From contig JAFEEJ010000253.1 in assembly GCA_018241145.1 (NCBI GenBank), forward strand, positions 1 to 39,048: a stretch of 39,048 bases of DNA, given 5' to 3'. The notes beneath the pieces are model-generated. The model saw nothing but the letters and a program-made list of their open reading frames with translations, made no database searches and was not told the origin of the DNA. The DNA comes from Pseudomonadota bacterium. Its GTDB lineage: Bacteria; Pseudomonadota; Gammaproteobacteria; Xanthomonadales; Rhodanobacteraceae. Both the position numbers and the translations under genes were made by a program. Positions 13,223 through 22,411 of the stretch are shown here, in pieces. The stretch's first letter is position 1. Every line of letters begins with the position of its first letter.

Positions 13223-14489
13223 ACGCGTGCACCTGCCCGATGTGCGGCTCGATGCGGCCGCGCGCGGCCGCAGGCAACGGCTGCGGCGCATTCGCAACGT
13301 CGGGTCGCGGCGTCGGCGCGGCCACGCGCGTGGCCATGCGCCGCGTGTCTTCCGCGCGGTGGATTTCGAAACTGGCGCGCAACAGCACGCCCAGCATCAC
13401 GCAGGTCATCAGCACGCTGGAACCGCCGGAACTGATCAGCGGCAGCGTCAGGCCCTTGGTCGGCAGCACGCCGAGATTCACGCCGACCGACACCAGCGCC
13501 TGCAGGCCGATCATCAGCGAAATGCCGAACGCCACGTAGCCGGCGAAACGCTGGCCGACTTCCACGCCGCGCAATCCCAGCACCATGCCTCGCCCGACCA
13601 GCAGCGCGAACAAGCCGAGCACGAACACGATGCCGGCCAGGCCGAGCTCTTCGCCGATCACCGCGAGGATGAAGTCGGTATGCGCTTCCGGCAGGTAGAA
13701 CAGTTTCTGCACGCTGCCGCCCAGCCCCACGCCGAACCATTCGCCGCGACCGACGGCGATCAACGCCTGGGTCAGCTGGAAGCCGTCGTTGAACGGATCC
13801 TTCCAGGGATCGAGGAACGAAGTCAGCCGCTTGACGCGGTAGTCGGTGGACAGCGCCAGGTAGATCGCCACCGGCACCAGCGGCGCGCCGAGGATCATCA
13901 GATAACGCATGCGCGCGCCGGCCAGCCAGACCATGCCGACCGTCACCGTCGCGATCAACGCGGCCGAGCCGAAGTCCGGCTGCACCAGCAGCAACCCCGC
14001 GGTCAGCGCCGCCACGCCCATCGGTTTCAGCACGCCGAAGAATTTGCGTTCCACGCCTTCGCGATGACGCACCAGGTAGCTGGCCAGATACAGCACCAGC
14101 GCCAGCTTCACGGCTTCCACCGGCTGGAAGCCGATCACGCCGAGATTGATCCAGCGGCGCGCGCCGTTGATGCGCATGCCGAAATGCGGCACGAACACCG
14201 CCAACAGCAAGGCCAGGCCCAGCAACATGGCGCCGAAGGCGTATTTCTCCATCAGGCGCAACTCGACCTTCATCAGCGCGAAACCGATCGCACCGCCCAG
14301 CCCGAGGAACATCAGGTGCCGCGTCAGATAGTAGAAATCGCCCTTGTGCTGCCCGTCCGCCACCGCGATCGAGCTGGACGCCACCATCACCGCGCCGAAC
14401 GCCGCCAGCGCGATCGCGGCGGCGAGCAGCCACGGGTCGTAGCGGCCGCGGCGGCGTTGTGCCTGCGATTGCGCGAACCAGTCGGTCAT
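13215..14489 (-). CDS. ftsW: SEDS glycosyltransferase FtsW
   Basis: FtsW, 424 aa, is the septal peptidoglycan polymerase that works with FtsI. It is an integral membrane protein with about ten hydrophobic segments starting at PWLLAAAIALAAFGAVMVA. SEDS landmarks are visible: RRWINLG, QPVEAVKLAL, DFGSA, GLGGSVQKLFYLPEAHTDFI, and the C-terminal GLTLPLISSGGSS. The start at 14489 is the first ATG after the gap from mraY. murD, which normally sits between mraY and ftsW, is missing here. Confidence 0.96.
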   Translation of the reverse strand: MTDWFAQSQAQRRRGRYDPWLLAAAIALAAFGAVMVASSSIAVADGQHKGDFYYLTRHLMFLGLGGAIGFALMKVELRLMEKYAFGAMLLGLALLLAVFVPHFGMRINGARRWINLGVIGFQPVEAVKLALVLYLASYLVRHREGVERKFFGVLKPMGVAALTAGLLLVQPDFGSAALIATVTVGMVWLAGARMRYLMILGAPLVPVAIYLALSTDYRVKRLTSFLDPWKDPFNDGFQLTQALIAVGRGEWFGVGLGGSVQKLFYLPEAHTDFILAVIGEELGLAGIVFVLGLFALLVGRGMVLGLRGVEVGQRFAGYVAFGISLMIGLQALVSVGVNLGVLPTKGLTLPLISSGGSSVLMTCVMLGVLLRASFEIHRAEDTRRMATRVAAPTPRPDVANAPQPLPAAARGRIEPHIGQVHAYE

Positions 14490-14538
14490 GCGCCCAACCC
14501 CACGCAAATGGAGACAGGGAAACGCCAAAGTCCTGCTC

Positions 14539-14566
14539 GGCCCTGCTCCCTTTGCCCTGTTCCCTT
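14539..14566. repeat. Degenerate heptamer array in the mraY-ftsW gap
   Basis: On the minus strand this reads as four 7-base units sharing AGGG: AGGGAAC, AGGGCAA, AGGGAGC, AGGGCCG. It lies in the 100-base spacer (14490-14589) that replaces murD. Nothing else is visible in the spacer. Confidence 0.45.
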
Positions 14567-14589
14567 CTTTTGCAATTTCTTGCTGTCCA

Positions 14590-15672
14590 TCACCGCACCT
14601 TCAATGTCGCAAGGCCGACCAGAACCAGGACCACCGAGATGATCCAGAAGCGCACGATCACGCGCGGTTCGGGCCAGCCCTTCAATTCGAAGTGATGGTG
14701 GATCGGCGCCATGCGGAAGATGCGCTTGCCGGTCAGCTTGAAGCTCGCCACCTGCAGCATCACCGAAGCGGTTTCCATCACGAACACGCCGCCCATCACC
14801 AGCAGGATGATTTCCTGGCGCACGATCACCGCCACGCAGCCGAGCGCAGCGCCGACCGCGAGCGCGCCGATGTCGCCCATGAACACCTGCGCGGGATAGG
14901 TGTTGAACCACAGGAAACCCAGGCCCGCGCCGGTCAACGCGCCGCAGAAGATCGCCAGCTCGCCGGCGCCGGGAATGGCCGGGATGCCGAGGTAACCGGA
15001 GAACACCGCGTTGCCGGAGAGATACGCGAACACGCCGAGCGCGCCCGCCACCAGCACCGACGGCATGATCGCCAATCCATCCAGCCCGTCGGTCAAATTC
15101 ACCGCGTTGGAGAACCCCACGATCCAGAGATAGGCGACGATCACGAATCCGGCGCCGAGCGGAATCGCGACGTGCTTGAACAGGGGCACGTACAGCGCCG
15201 TTGCCGCGGGCACGTCCGCGCTGTGGAGCAGGAACAACGCCGCGGCCAGCCCGAACACCGACTGCAGCAGGTACTTCCAGCGCGCCGGCAGGCCGCGCGC
15301 ATCGCGCAGCACCAGCTTGCGGTAATCGTCGTAGAACCCGATCGCGCCGAACGCCAGCATCACCACCAGCGTCACCCACACGTAGCGGTTGCGCAGGTCG
15401 CCCCACAGCAGGGTAGAAATGCCGATCGCGGCGAGGATCAACGCGCCACCCATGGTCGGCGTGCCGGCTTTCGACAGGTGCGATTGCGGCCCGTCGTTGC
15501 GCACGACCTGGCCGACCTTGATTTCGGTCAGCCGCCGGATCAGCGCGGGCCCCGCCCAGAGCGAAACCGCGAGCGCGGTCAACGCCGCGAGGATGGTGCG
15601 GAAGGTGATGTATTCGAACAGGCGGAACGCGCCGTAATGCCGCTCCAGCCACAACGCCAGTTCAAGCAGCAT
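14590..15672 (-). CDS. mraY: Phospho-MurNAc-pentapeptide transferase MraY
   Basis: MraY, 360 aa, makes lipid I by moving phospho-MurNAc-pentapeptide onto undecaprenyl phosphate. It is a polytopic membrane protein. Landmarks: [26 protein letters not shown] with catalytic aspartates, [19 protein letters not shown], and [15 protein letters not shown] near the C-terminus. The start overlaps the murF end by 11 bases. Length matches the family. Confidence 0.97.
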   Translation of the reverse strand: MLLELALWLERHYGAFRLFEYITFRTILAALTALAVSLWAGPALIRRLTEIKVGQVVRNDGPQSHLSKAGTPTMGGALILAAIGISTLLWGDLRNRYVWVTLVVMLAFGAIGFYDDYRKLVLRDARGLPARWKYLLQSVFGLAAALFLLHSADVPAATALYVPLFKHVAIPLGAGFVIVAYLWIVGFSNAVNLTDGLDGLAIMPSVLVAGALGVFAYLSGNAVFSGYLGIPAIPGAGELAIFCGALTGAGLGFLWFNTYPAQVFMGDIGALAVGAALGCVAVIVRQEIILLVMGGVFVMETASVMLQVASFKLTGKRIFRMAPIHHHFELKGWPEPRVIVRFWIISVVLVLVGLATLKVR

Positions 15673-17035
15673 GGCGCGCCCCTCCCCCGTTGCCGTCGAG
15701 CAAGGACGCCACCACGTCCTCCATGTGCGAGGAACGCGAACCCTTGACGAGCACCGTGACGACGCCGGCGCGCAATCCTTCGCGCAACGCGACGGTCAGC
15801 GACGGCTGGTTTTCGAAATGCCGCGCATCGGCGCCGAAGGCGCGCACGGCATGCGCCGACAGCGGTCCCACGGCAAACAATCTGTCGATCCCGGCAGCGC
15901 GCGCGGCTTCGCCGATCCGAGCGTGCAGCGCGGCGGCATTGGCGCCGAGTTCGGCCATGTCGCCCAGCACCAGCCAGCGCTCGCCGGGTTGCAGCGCGAG
16001 CGTGGCGATCGCCGCCTCGGCGGACCCGGGGTTGGCGTTGTAGCTGTCATCGATCACCCGCCAGCCGCCGGCGGCTTCGCGCCACTGCAACCGGCCGCCC
16101 ACGCCGCGCGCTTCCTCGATGCCCGCGACGATCGTGGCCAGCGGGAGATCCAGCGCCGTCGTGACCGCCGCGGCAGCCAGCGCGTTGGCAATGTTGTGGC
16201 GCCCCGGCAGCGGCAATTGCAATCGCGCCTCACCCTGCGGCGCGACCAGGCGGAAAACGCTGCGGTCGGCATGCAACTCGATCCCCGCGGCGCGCACATC
16301 CGCGCCTTCGCCGAAACCGAAACGCAACAGGCGACGCGCACCCGCCAGACCGGCGAAGAATTCCGCGAACGCATCATCGGCATTGATCACCGCCACGCCG
16401 TCGGCCGGCAACGCCTGGTACAGCGCGCCCTTGGTCTCGGCCACGCCTTCGAGACTGCGCATGCGTTCAAGGTGCGCCGGCGCGATGTTGTTGACGAGCC
16501 CGACCTCTGGCCGCGCGATGGCGGCGAGATAGGCGATGTCGCCGGGCTTGCCCGCGCCCATTTCGATCACGGCGAATTGCGCGTCTTCGGGCATCGCCAG
16601 CAGGGAAAGCGGCAGGCCGATTTCGTTGTTGAAATTGCCTGCATTCGCGTGCGTTCGCCCGTGGCGTTGCAGGATCGACGCCGCCAGCGTCTTGACCGTG
16701 GTCTTGCCGTTGGAACCGGTGATGCCCGCGACCCGTGCGCGCCGCTGCGCGCGCACCGTGCTGGCCAGGTCGCCCAGCGCGAGAATCGTATCGGCCACCA
16801 CGATCTGCGGCAGGTCGACCGCGCAGCGGCGCGCCACCAGCGCGCCGGCAGCGCCGCGTTCGAGCGCTTGCGCCAGGTGATCGTGGCCGTCGTGGTTCCC
16901 GCCCCTGATCGCGACGAACAGATCGCCCTCGTCCAGCTTGCGGGTATCGGTGCCGACGCCTCGCACCACGCGGTCCGCGCCGTGCAGGGTGCCGCGCGTC
17001 CACAACGCGACTTCGGAGAGGCGCAGGCTCAACAT
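15662..17035 (-). CDS. murF: UDP-MurNAc-tripeptide--D-Ala-D-Ala ligase MurF
   Basis: MurF, 457 aa, adds the D-Ala-D-Ala dipeptide to finish the UDP-MurNAc-pentapeptide. The P-loop GSNGKTTVK is at 107-115; [14 protein letters not shown] and [11 protein letters not shown] are the usual family signatures. The start overlaps the murE end by 7 bases. It is adjacent to murE and mraY as in other dcw clusters. Confidence 0.96.
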   Translation of the reverse strand: MLSLRLSEVALWTRGTLHGADRVVRGVGTDTRKLDEGDLFVAIRGGNHDGHDHLAQALERGAAGALVARRCAVDLPQIVVADTILALGDLASTVRAQRRARVAGITGSNGKTTVKTLAASILQRHGRTHANAGNFNNEIGLPLSLLAMPEDAQFAVIEMGAGKPGDIAYLAAIARPEVGLVNNIAPAHLERMRSLEGVAETKGALYQALPADGVAVINADDAFAEFFAGLAGARRLLRFGFGEGADVRAAGIELHADRSVFRLVAPQGEARLQLPLPGRHNIANALAAAAVTTALDLPLATIVAGIEEARGVGGRLQWREAAGGWRVIDDSYNANPGSAEAAIATLALQPGERWLVLGDMAELGANAAALHARIGEAARAAGIDRLFAVGPLSAHAVRAFGADARHFENQPSLTVALREGLRAGVVTVLVKGSRSSHMEDVVASLLDGNGGGARHAA

Positions 17036-18510
17036 GGCGACGCCCCGAGGAATTTTCCGGCGACCGCGAGATCGTCGAACGGACGCTTCACGCCGCCGCT
17101 CTCCTGGCAGGCCTCGTGGCCCTTGCCGGCGATCAGCACCACGTCGCCGGCTTGCGCCTGACGCAACGCAAGCTCGATCGCGCGCGCGCGGTCGCGCTGC
17201 ACGATCACGCGTTGCGGCTGCGCGAAACCGGCGAGGATCGCCGCGACGATTGCATCGCCGTCTTCACCGCGCGGATTGTCGTCGGTGACGATCGCGAGAT
17301 CCGCATGTCTTTCGACGATCGCGCCCATCTGCGGGCGCTTGCCGGCATCGCGTTCGCCGCCGGCGCCGAACACGCAGATCAATTTTCCCGCGCAATGCGC
17401 GCGCAACGTGACCAACGCCTGCTGCAATGCGTCCGGCGTGTGCGCGTAGTCGACCACCACCAGCGGACACGCACCGCCGCCCAAACGGTTCATGCGGCCG
17501 GCGACCGGCTGCAACGTGTCCAATGCCGCGCGCAGATGCTCGAACGGCACGCCGAGCGCGCCCAGCGCACCGGCCACCGCGAGCAGGTTGGAAACGTTGA
17601 ACGCGCCGAGCAGGCGCGAATGCACGGCGCCCTCGCCCCACGGCGTGCGCAACGTGAAATCGATGCCATCGTCGTGCGTGCGCACATCGAGCGCGCGTAT
17701 TTCGGCATCCGGGTTTTCGATCGCGTACCGAAGTTTTTGCACGCCTGCCGGCAGCCGGCCCACCAAGCCGCGTCCGAACGCGTCATCGACGTTGACCACC
17801 GCCGCGCGCAGCGCGGGCCACGCGAACAATTTCGCCTTGGCCGCGCCGTAGGCTTCCATCGTGCCGTGGTAGTCGAGGTGATCGCGGGTGAGGTTGGAGA
17901 ACACGGCGACATCGAATGCGACCGCATCGACGCGGCCCTGGTCCAGAGCGTGCGAAGACACTTCCATCGCCACGTGCGTGGCGCCTGCGTCGCGGAATCG
18001 CGCCAGCAACCCGTGCACGCTGAGCACGTCCGGCGTGGTGCGCTCGCCGCCGGCCAGCGCGCCATGCAAGCCCGCGCCGAGCGTGCCGATCGTGGCCGCG
18101 CGTTCGCCGAGCGCCGCCAGCGCCTGCGCCAGCAGCTGCACGATCGAGGTCTTGCCGTTGGTGCCGGTCACCGCGATCACCGTCAAGGCCCGCGACGGAT
18201 CGCCGAAGAAGCGCGCGGCGATTTCGCCCATGTGCGAACGCAGCCCTTCGACACGGATGACCGGAACGCTCTCCGTTTGCCCGCATTCGCCCGCACCGGG
18301 CCCGTCCGTCAGCACCGCGGACGCGCCGCGCGCGATCGCCGCCGGCGCAAAGGAGATGCCGTGATGCTTGGCGCCGGACAGCGCGAAGAACACGTCGCCT
18401 TCCTGCACACTGCGCGAATCCTGGGTCAGTCCGCGCACCACGATGTCGCCCCGCGGCGGCGCGAACCCGCGCAACAATTCGTCCAGCCGCATGGCGCGCG
18501 CACCGCTCAT
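17029..18510 (-). CDS. murE: UDP-MurNAc-L-Ala-D-Glu--meso-DAP ligase MurE
   Basis: MurE, 493 aa, adds the third amino acid of the stem peptide. The P-loop GTNGKT is at 116-121. The DNPR motif (411-414), with GED following, is the signature of meso-diaminopimelate-adding enzymes, so the wall is of the DAP type. The start MSGARAMRLDELL overlaps the ftsI stop as ATGA; a second ATG six codons in is possible. The substrate's second residue must be supplied by a murD function not found in this window. Confidence 0.96.
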   Translation of the reverse strand: MSGARAMRLDELLRGFAPPRGDIVVRGLTQDSRSVQEGDVFFALSGAKHHGISFAPAAIARGASAVLTDGPGAGECGQTESVPVIRVEGLRSHMGEIAARFFGDPSRALTVIAVTGTNGKTSIVQLLAQALAALGERAATIGTLGAGLHGALAGGERTTPDVLSVHGLLARFRDAGATHVAMEVSSHALDQGRVDAVAFDVAVFSNLTRDHLDYHGTMEAYGAAKAKLFAWPALRAAVVNVDDAFGRGLVGRLPAGVQKLRYAIENPDAEIRALDVRTHDDGIDFTLRTPWGEGAVHSRLLGAFNVSNLLAVAGALGALGVPFEHLRAALDTLQPVAGRMNRLGGGACPLVVVDYAHTPDALQQALVTLRAHCAGKLICVFGAGGERDAGKRPQMGAIVERHADLAIVTDDNPRGEDGDAIVAAILAGFAQPQRVIVQRDRARAIELALRQAQAGDVVLIAGKGHEACQESGGVKRPFDDLAVAGKFLGASPC

Positions 18511-20294
18511 GGCACGGGCCTCGCCGCATCCTGCTGCGCGACGGCCATCGGCGTGGCGGCAGGTGCCGCCGGATTGCCCGTGTACCAGTGCTGCACGTTG
18601 TCGGGCGGCACATCCAGCAGGCGCATCGCGCCGGTCATTACCTGGCTGAACACCGGCGCGGAAACCAGGCCGCCGAAATACACGCCGCCGTGCCCGGCGT
18701 CGCGGATCACCACCACGCCCACCAGCCGCGGATGATCGGCCGGGATGATGCCGCAGAACAACGCGGTGTAATGGTCGGAAGAATAGCCGCCGGCGATGGC
18801 CATGTGCGCCGTGCCGGTCTTGCCGGCCACGGTGTAGTTGACCACCGCGGCCTGCGGCGCGGTGCTCTGCGGGCTCACCACGGTCTTCAGCATCTGCATC
18901 ACCTGGTCGGCGATGCGCGGCTCCACCGCCGCCTGCGGCGAGGTGCCGCCACCCTTGATGAACGTCGGTTCGCGGATCTCGCCGCCGTCGGCCATGGCGG
19001 AATACGCGCGCGCCAGTTGCAGCGGCGTCACGTTCAAGCCGTAGCCGAACGAAATGGTCGCCTTCTCGAACTGCCCCCAGCCCTTCGGCGCCGGCAGGTA
19101 ACCCGTCACTTCGCCGGGAAATCCGCTTTGCGTGCTGCTGCCGAAGCCGAAGCGGCTGAACAGGTCGTACATCTGGCCTGCGGTCAGCGTGAGGGAAATC
19201 TTGGAAGCGCCGACATTGCTGGAATCGGTGATGACGTGCGTGACATCGATCAGGCCGTTGTTGCTGTCGTCGCGGATCAGGTGGCCGCCGAGGGTGAAGG
19301 TGCCGGGCGTGGTGTCGATCCTGGTGGCCGGCGTCCACTTGCCGGTTTCCAGCGCGGTGGAAATGGTGAACGGCTTCATCGTCGAACCCGGTTCGACCAC
19401 GTCGGTGACGGCGCGATTGCGGCGTTCCGCCGGCGTGCTGTCGTCCAGTGCATTGGGGTTGTACGACGGCACGTTGACCATCGCGATCACTTCGCCGGTG
19501 CGCGGATCGAGGATCACCATCGAACCGGAACTGGCGTGATGCGCCTGCACCGCCTGCGCCAGCGCCGTGTACGCCAGGTATTGCACGCGGCTGTCGATGC
19601 TCAGGCTCAAGTCGTGGCCCGGCACCGGCGCGCGCACCTGTTCGACATCCTCGACGACGCGCCCGAGGCGGTCGCGGATCACGCGCTTCAGGCCGGGCTT
19701 GCCCGCGAGCCAGGAATCGTAGGCCAGCTCCAGGCCTTCCTGCCCGCGGTCGTCGATGTTGGTGAAGCCGAGCACGTGCGCCATCACCTCGCCCGACGGG
19801 TAGTAACGCTTGTATTCGCGCTGGCCGTTCACGCCCGGGATGTCCAGCGCCAGCACGTCTTCCGCCGCGTCGGGGCTCATCTGCCGGCGCAGGTAGACGA
19901 ACTCGCGCGCGTTGCGTTCCTGCAGGCGCTTGGCGAGATCCCCCGCGTCGACGCCGAGCGCCTGCGCGAGCTTCGGAATCCGGTCGGCGTGCTCCAGCAG
20001 TTCCGGCGGATTGGCCCAGATCGACACCACCGGCGTGGATACCGCCAACGGCACGCCGTTGCGGTCGAAGATCGTGCCGCGCGAAACCGGAATCGGCACT
20101 TCGCGCAGGAAGCGCGCATCGCCCTGGTCCTGGTAGAACTGCTTGCGCACCACCTGCAGGTCGATCGCGCGCGCGATCAATCCCACCGATACCAGCGCGA
20201 GCACCGCCAGCACCAGCACGAGACGCCTGCGCGGATTCGGCGCCGGCGGGCGGCGCGAGGACATCGGCGGAGGCGTCGGCGCGCGCGGATTCAT
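18507..20294 (-). CDS. ftsI: Septal transpeptidase FtsI (PBP3)
   Basis: FtsI, 595 aa, is the division-specific D,D-transpeptidase. It has a proline-rich cytoplasmic N-terminus, a membrane segment at about 24-44, and the non-catalytic PBP dimer domain starting near VSRGTIFDRNGVPLA. The transpeptidase motifs are all present: STMK (S304, K307), SSN (358-360) and KTG (492-494). The ATG overlaps the ftsL stop as ATGA. The same frame remains open upstream to 20624 inside ftsL and rsmH, which is ignored. Confidence 0.97.
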   Translation of the reverse strand: MNPRAPTPPPMSSRRPPAPNPRRRLVLVLAVLALVSVGLIARAIDLQVVRKQFYQDQGDARFLREVPIPVSRGTIFDRNGVPLAVSTPVVSIWANPPELLEHADRIPKLAQALGVDAGDLAKRLQERNAREFVYLRRQMSPDAAEDVLALDIPGVNGQREYKRYYPSGEVMAHVLGFTNIDDRGQEGLELAYDSWLAGKPGLKRVIRDRLGRVVEDVEQVRAPVPGHDLSLSIDSRVQYLAYTALAQAVQAHHASSGSMVILDPRTGEVIAMVNVPSYNPNALDDSTPAERRNRAVTDVVEPGSTMKPFTISTALETGKWTPATRIDTTPGTFTLGGHLIRDDSNNGLIDVTHVITDSSNVGASKISLTLTAGQMYDLFSRFGFGSSTQSGFPGEVTGYLPAPKGWGQFEKATISFGYGLNVTPLQLARAYSAMADGGEIREPTFIKGGGTSPQAAVEPRIADQVMQMLKTVVSPQSTAPQAAVVNYTVAGKTGTAHMAIAGGYSSDHYTALFCGIIPADHPRLVGVVVIRDAGHGGVYFGGLVSAPVFSQVMTGAMRLLDVPPDNVQHWYTGNPAAPAATPMAVAQQDAARPVP

Positions 20295-20563
20295 GGGCGG
20301 ACCAACACCACCTGATCGGGCGCCGGGGTGACCATGCCCAACTGGCTGCGCGCGATTTGCTCGATGCGGCCGGGCGCTGCCCAGGTCGCCTGTTCGAGTT
20401 CCAGCTTGCCGAACTCGACGTTGAGCGAATCCTTCTGGTTCTGCAGGCGCGAAAGATCGACGAAGGCGACACGCCCCTGGTGACGCGCCCACACCACCGC
20501 GACGGCGCTGGCCGTCACCGCCAGCAGCAGCACCGCGAACGCCAGCGCCGCCACCGCCTTCAT
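20291..20563 (-). CDS. ftsL: Cell division protein FtsL
   Basis: FtsL, 90 aa, is a small bitopic protein forming the FtsQLB complex. It has one membrane segment at about 4-25 followed by a short leucine-zipper-like helix (VDLSRLQNQKDSLNVEFGKL) and a C-terminal ARSQLGM motif typical of FtsL. Position between rsmH and ftsI, with ATGA overlap on both sides, supports the call despite weak sequence conservation. Confidence 0.92.
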   Translation of the reverse strand: MKAVAALAFAVLLLAVTASAVAVVWARHQGRVAFVDLSRLQNQKDSLNVEFGKLELEQATWAAPGRIEQIARSQLGMVTPAPDQVVLVRP

Positions 20564-21498
20564 GGAAGTTTCTCCGCGATGCGCAACACCGCCGAACGCG
20601 CGCGCGGATTGGCGGCGATTTCACGCTCGGCCGGAAATTGCGCGCGCCCGACCGCGCGCAACGGCGGCGCGGCTTGCTGCGGCGGCGGCAAGCCGCGTGG
20701 CGCGGACATCGGCCGCTCGCCGCGGATGAAGTTCTTGACGATCCGGTCTTCCAGCGAGTGGAAGCTGATCACCGCGAGGCGACCGCCGGGCTTCAGCGCG
20801 CCGGTGATCGCGCGCAGACCGTGTTCCAGCGAACCGAGCTCATCATTGACGTGGATGCGCAGCGCCTGGAACGTGCGCGTGGCCGGATGCTTGTTGCGTT
20901 CGCGCCGGCCGATCGCGCGTGCGACCAGTTCCGCAAGCTCGCGCGTGGTGCGGATCGGCGATCGCGCGCGTTGCGCAACGATGGTGCGGGCGATGCGGCG
21001 ACTCTGCCGCTCCTCGCCGTAGCGCCACAACACATCGGCGATTGCGCCCTCGTCGGCGCAAGCGAGGAAATCCGCGACATCCCGGCCGGCGGAGCGATCC
21101 ATCCGCATGTCCAGCGGCGCATCGTGCTGGAAGGAAAACCCGCGCGCCGAGTCGTCCAGTTGCGGGGAAGAAACGCCCAGGTCCAGCAGCGCGCCGTCCA
21201 GGTCGCGCACTTCGTCCCACGCGCCGGCATCGGCGAAGTTGCCGTGGCGAATCATCACGCGCGGATCGCGCGCGAAAGCGCGTTGCGCCGCGAGGATGGC
21301 CTCGGCGTCCCGGTCCATCAGCAGCAGCCGGCCGCGATCCTTCATCCGCGCGAGGATTGCGCGCGCGTGGCCGCCGCGGCCGAAGGTGCCGTCGAAATAA
21401 CGCCCGTCCGCGCGTACGGCCAAGCCGGTGAGCACCTCGTCGCGCATCACCGGAATGTGCGTCGCCGCGCCCTGCGCCATGGCCCCCATCCCGTCCAT
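20560..21498 (-). CDS. rsmH: 16S rRNA m4C1402 methyltransferase RsmH (MraW)
   Basis: RsmH, 312 aa from this start, N4-methylates C1402 of 16S rRNA; rsmI in this window 2'-O-methylates the same base. The SAM loop is FDGTFGRGGHARAIL, followed by LDLGVSSPQLDD and the C-terminal ISFHSLEDRIVKNFI. The start is uncertain: ATGs at 21498, 21489 and 21480 and a GTG at 21525 are all in frame before the conserved THIPVMRDEVL, and none has a clear Shine-Dalgarno sequence. Confidence 0.95.
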   Translation of the reverse strand: MDGMGAMAQGAATHIPVMRDEVLTGLAVRADGRYFDGTFGRGGHARAILARMKDRGRLLLMDRDAEAILAAQRAFARDPRVMIRHGNFADAGAWDEVRDLDGALLDLGVSSPQLDDSARGFSFQHDAPLDMRMDRSAGRDVADFLACADEGAIADVLWRYGEERQSRRIARTIVAQRARSPIRTTRELAELVARAIGRRERNKHPATRTFQALRIHVNDELGSLEHGLRAITGALKPGGRLAVISFHSLEDRIVKNFIRGERPMSAPRGLPPPQQAAPPLRAVGRAQFPAEREIAANPRARSAVLRIAEKLP

Positions 21499-21580
21499 CA
21501 ACCCGTCCGCGCGCGGCCGCCGCACCGCGCATCCTGTCGTTCATGCCGCCGCGCACGACGCGTATCGCTCCGCGCGCGAA

Positions 21581-22027
21581 TCACAACCGCAATCCCGCCA
21601 TGTCCGTGGTCACGTCGGCATCACCGAGCGTCTGCCGGATCTTGGCGAGGTGCGACTGTTCGCTCCAAAGTTCGAATTTGTTGCCCATGCCGAGCAGCAC
21701 CGCCTTTTTCTCGATGCCGGCCGCGCTGCGCTGGCTCGCCGGCAGCAGGATCCGCGCGGCACCGTCCAGTTCCACGTGCATGGCGGCGCCCACGAGTTTC
21801 ATCTGCAGGGCGCGATGCGAAGCCGGAACGCTCGGCAGCGCGTTCACCTGATCGCGCACGCGCTCCCATTCCGGTTGCGGGAACAACCACAGGCAACCGT
21901 GTTCGAATGGGTTGTAGGCGATTACCAGGCGGTTGCCGCAGGCGCGCGCGATCGCCTCCCGATAGGCGGAGGGAATCGCCAACCGGCCCTTGTCGTCCAC
22001 GGTGATTGCGGTTTCGCCCTGAAACAT
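21581..22027 (-). CDS. mraZ: Transcriptional regulator MraZ
   Basis: MraZ, 148 aa, is a double SpoVT/AbrB-fold DNA-binding protein that represses the dcw promoter. Two swapped repeats are visible, with DDKGRLAIP near the start and DGAARILLP in the second half, plus [18 protein letters not shown]. The start [15 protein letters not shown] is the standard one; nine further upstream codons would run into its own operator boxes. First gene of the cluster, directly downstream of four MraZ boxes. Confidence 0.96.
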   Translation of the reverse strand: MFQGETAITVDDKGRLAIPSAYREAIARACGNRLVIAYNPFEHGCLWLFPQPEWERVRDQVNALPSVPASHRALQMKLVGAAMHVELDGAARILLPASQRSAAGIEKKAVLLGMGNKFELWSEQSHLAKIRQTLGDADVTTDMAGLRL

Positions 22028-22039
22028 CGCTGCATTGAA

Positions 22040-22074
22040 CCCACGTTTTCCCACAGAATCACACCGAAACCCAC
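22040..22074 (-). promoter_or_regulatory. MraZ operator: four 10-bp-phased GTGGG boxes
   Basis: On the minus strand GTGGG occurs at 22074-22070, 22054-22050 and 22044-22040, with a degenerate GTGTG at 22064-22060. The four boxes are exactly 10 bp apart, the spacing of known MraZ-binding repeats (TGGG-N6). The most upstream box overlaps the -10 element, which fits autorepression. Confidence 0.85.
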
Positions 22075-22101
22075 CTTAGTCGCAGGTCATGAGACTGTCA
22101 A
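22073..22101 (-). promoter_or_regulatory. dcw cluster promoter (Pmra)
   Basis: A consensus -35 TTGACA (22101-22096) is followed by a 17-base spacer and -10 TAAGGT (22078-22073) on the minus strand. It would drive mraZ and the genes behind it. The -10 runs into the first MraZ box. Confidence 0.82.
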
Positions 22102-22411
22102 GGAATTTTTGCTTGTGGATCAAGGGGAAAGGCGAAATCGTGGCATTTTTTCAAGCCACTTCTGAGCTAGGCTTTCAAGGTGATTGAAAGATAAAAAGAT
22201 TCCATCCGGCGAGTCTCATCGCTCCCGGCACGACCGGTTCCCGCCAGGGTCATTGCTGCATGCGGCGGATCATTGCGGTGTCAGCACCGGAAACTGCCGC
22301 TGCGAGATCGTGCCGCCAACCTGGCGGATGTCCGCGGCGTGGCCCGAATCGCGCCCACCCATGACTCGGACCGCAGCGAAAATGATTGGTGGACCGCGGG
22401 GAGGCAAGGAA
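22102..22411. other. Gap between the dcw promoter and the hydrolase gene
   Basis: These 310 bases hold no credible gene. Two small inverted repeats are visible: GTGGC with GCCAC around a T-rich loop near 22140-22160, and CTTTCA-N7-TGAAAG near 22170-22189. An open frame upstream of the hydrolase begins at a TTG (22184) but has no secretion signal at that start. A promoter for the hydrolase must lie here but no clear -35/-10 pair stands out. Confidence 0.5.

Noticed and set aside
18588..20315. Plus-strand open frame of 575 codons opposite ftsI
   Set aside because: Antisense to an intact FtsI with all three transpeptidase motifs.
22184..22411. N-terminal extension of the secreted hydrolase from a TTG
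   Set aside because: It would bury the signal peptide; the ATG at 22412 has a good ribosome site.
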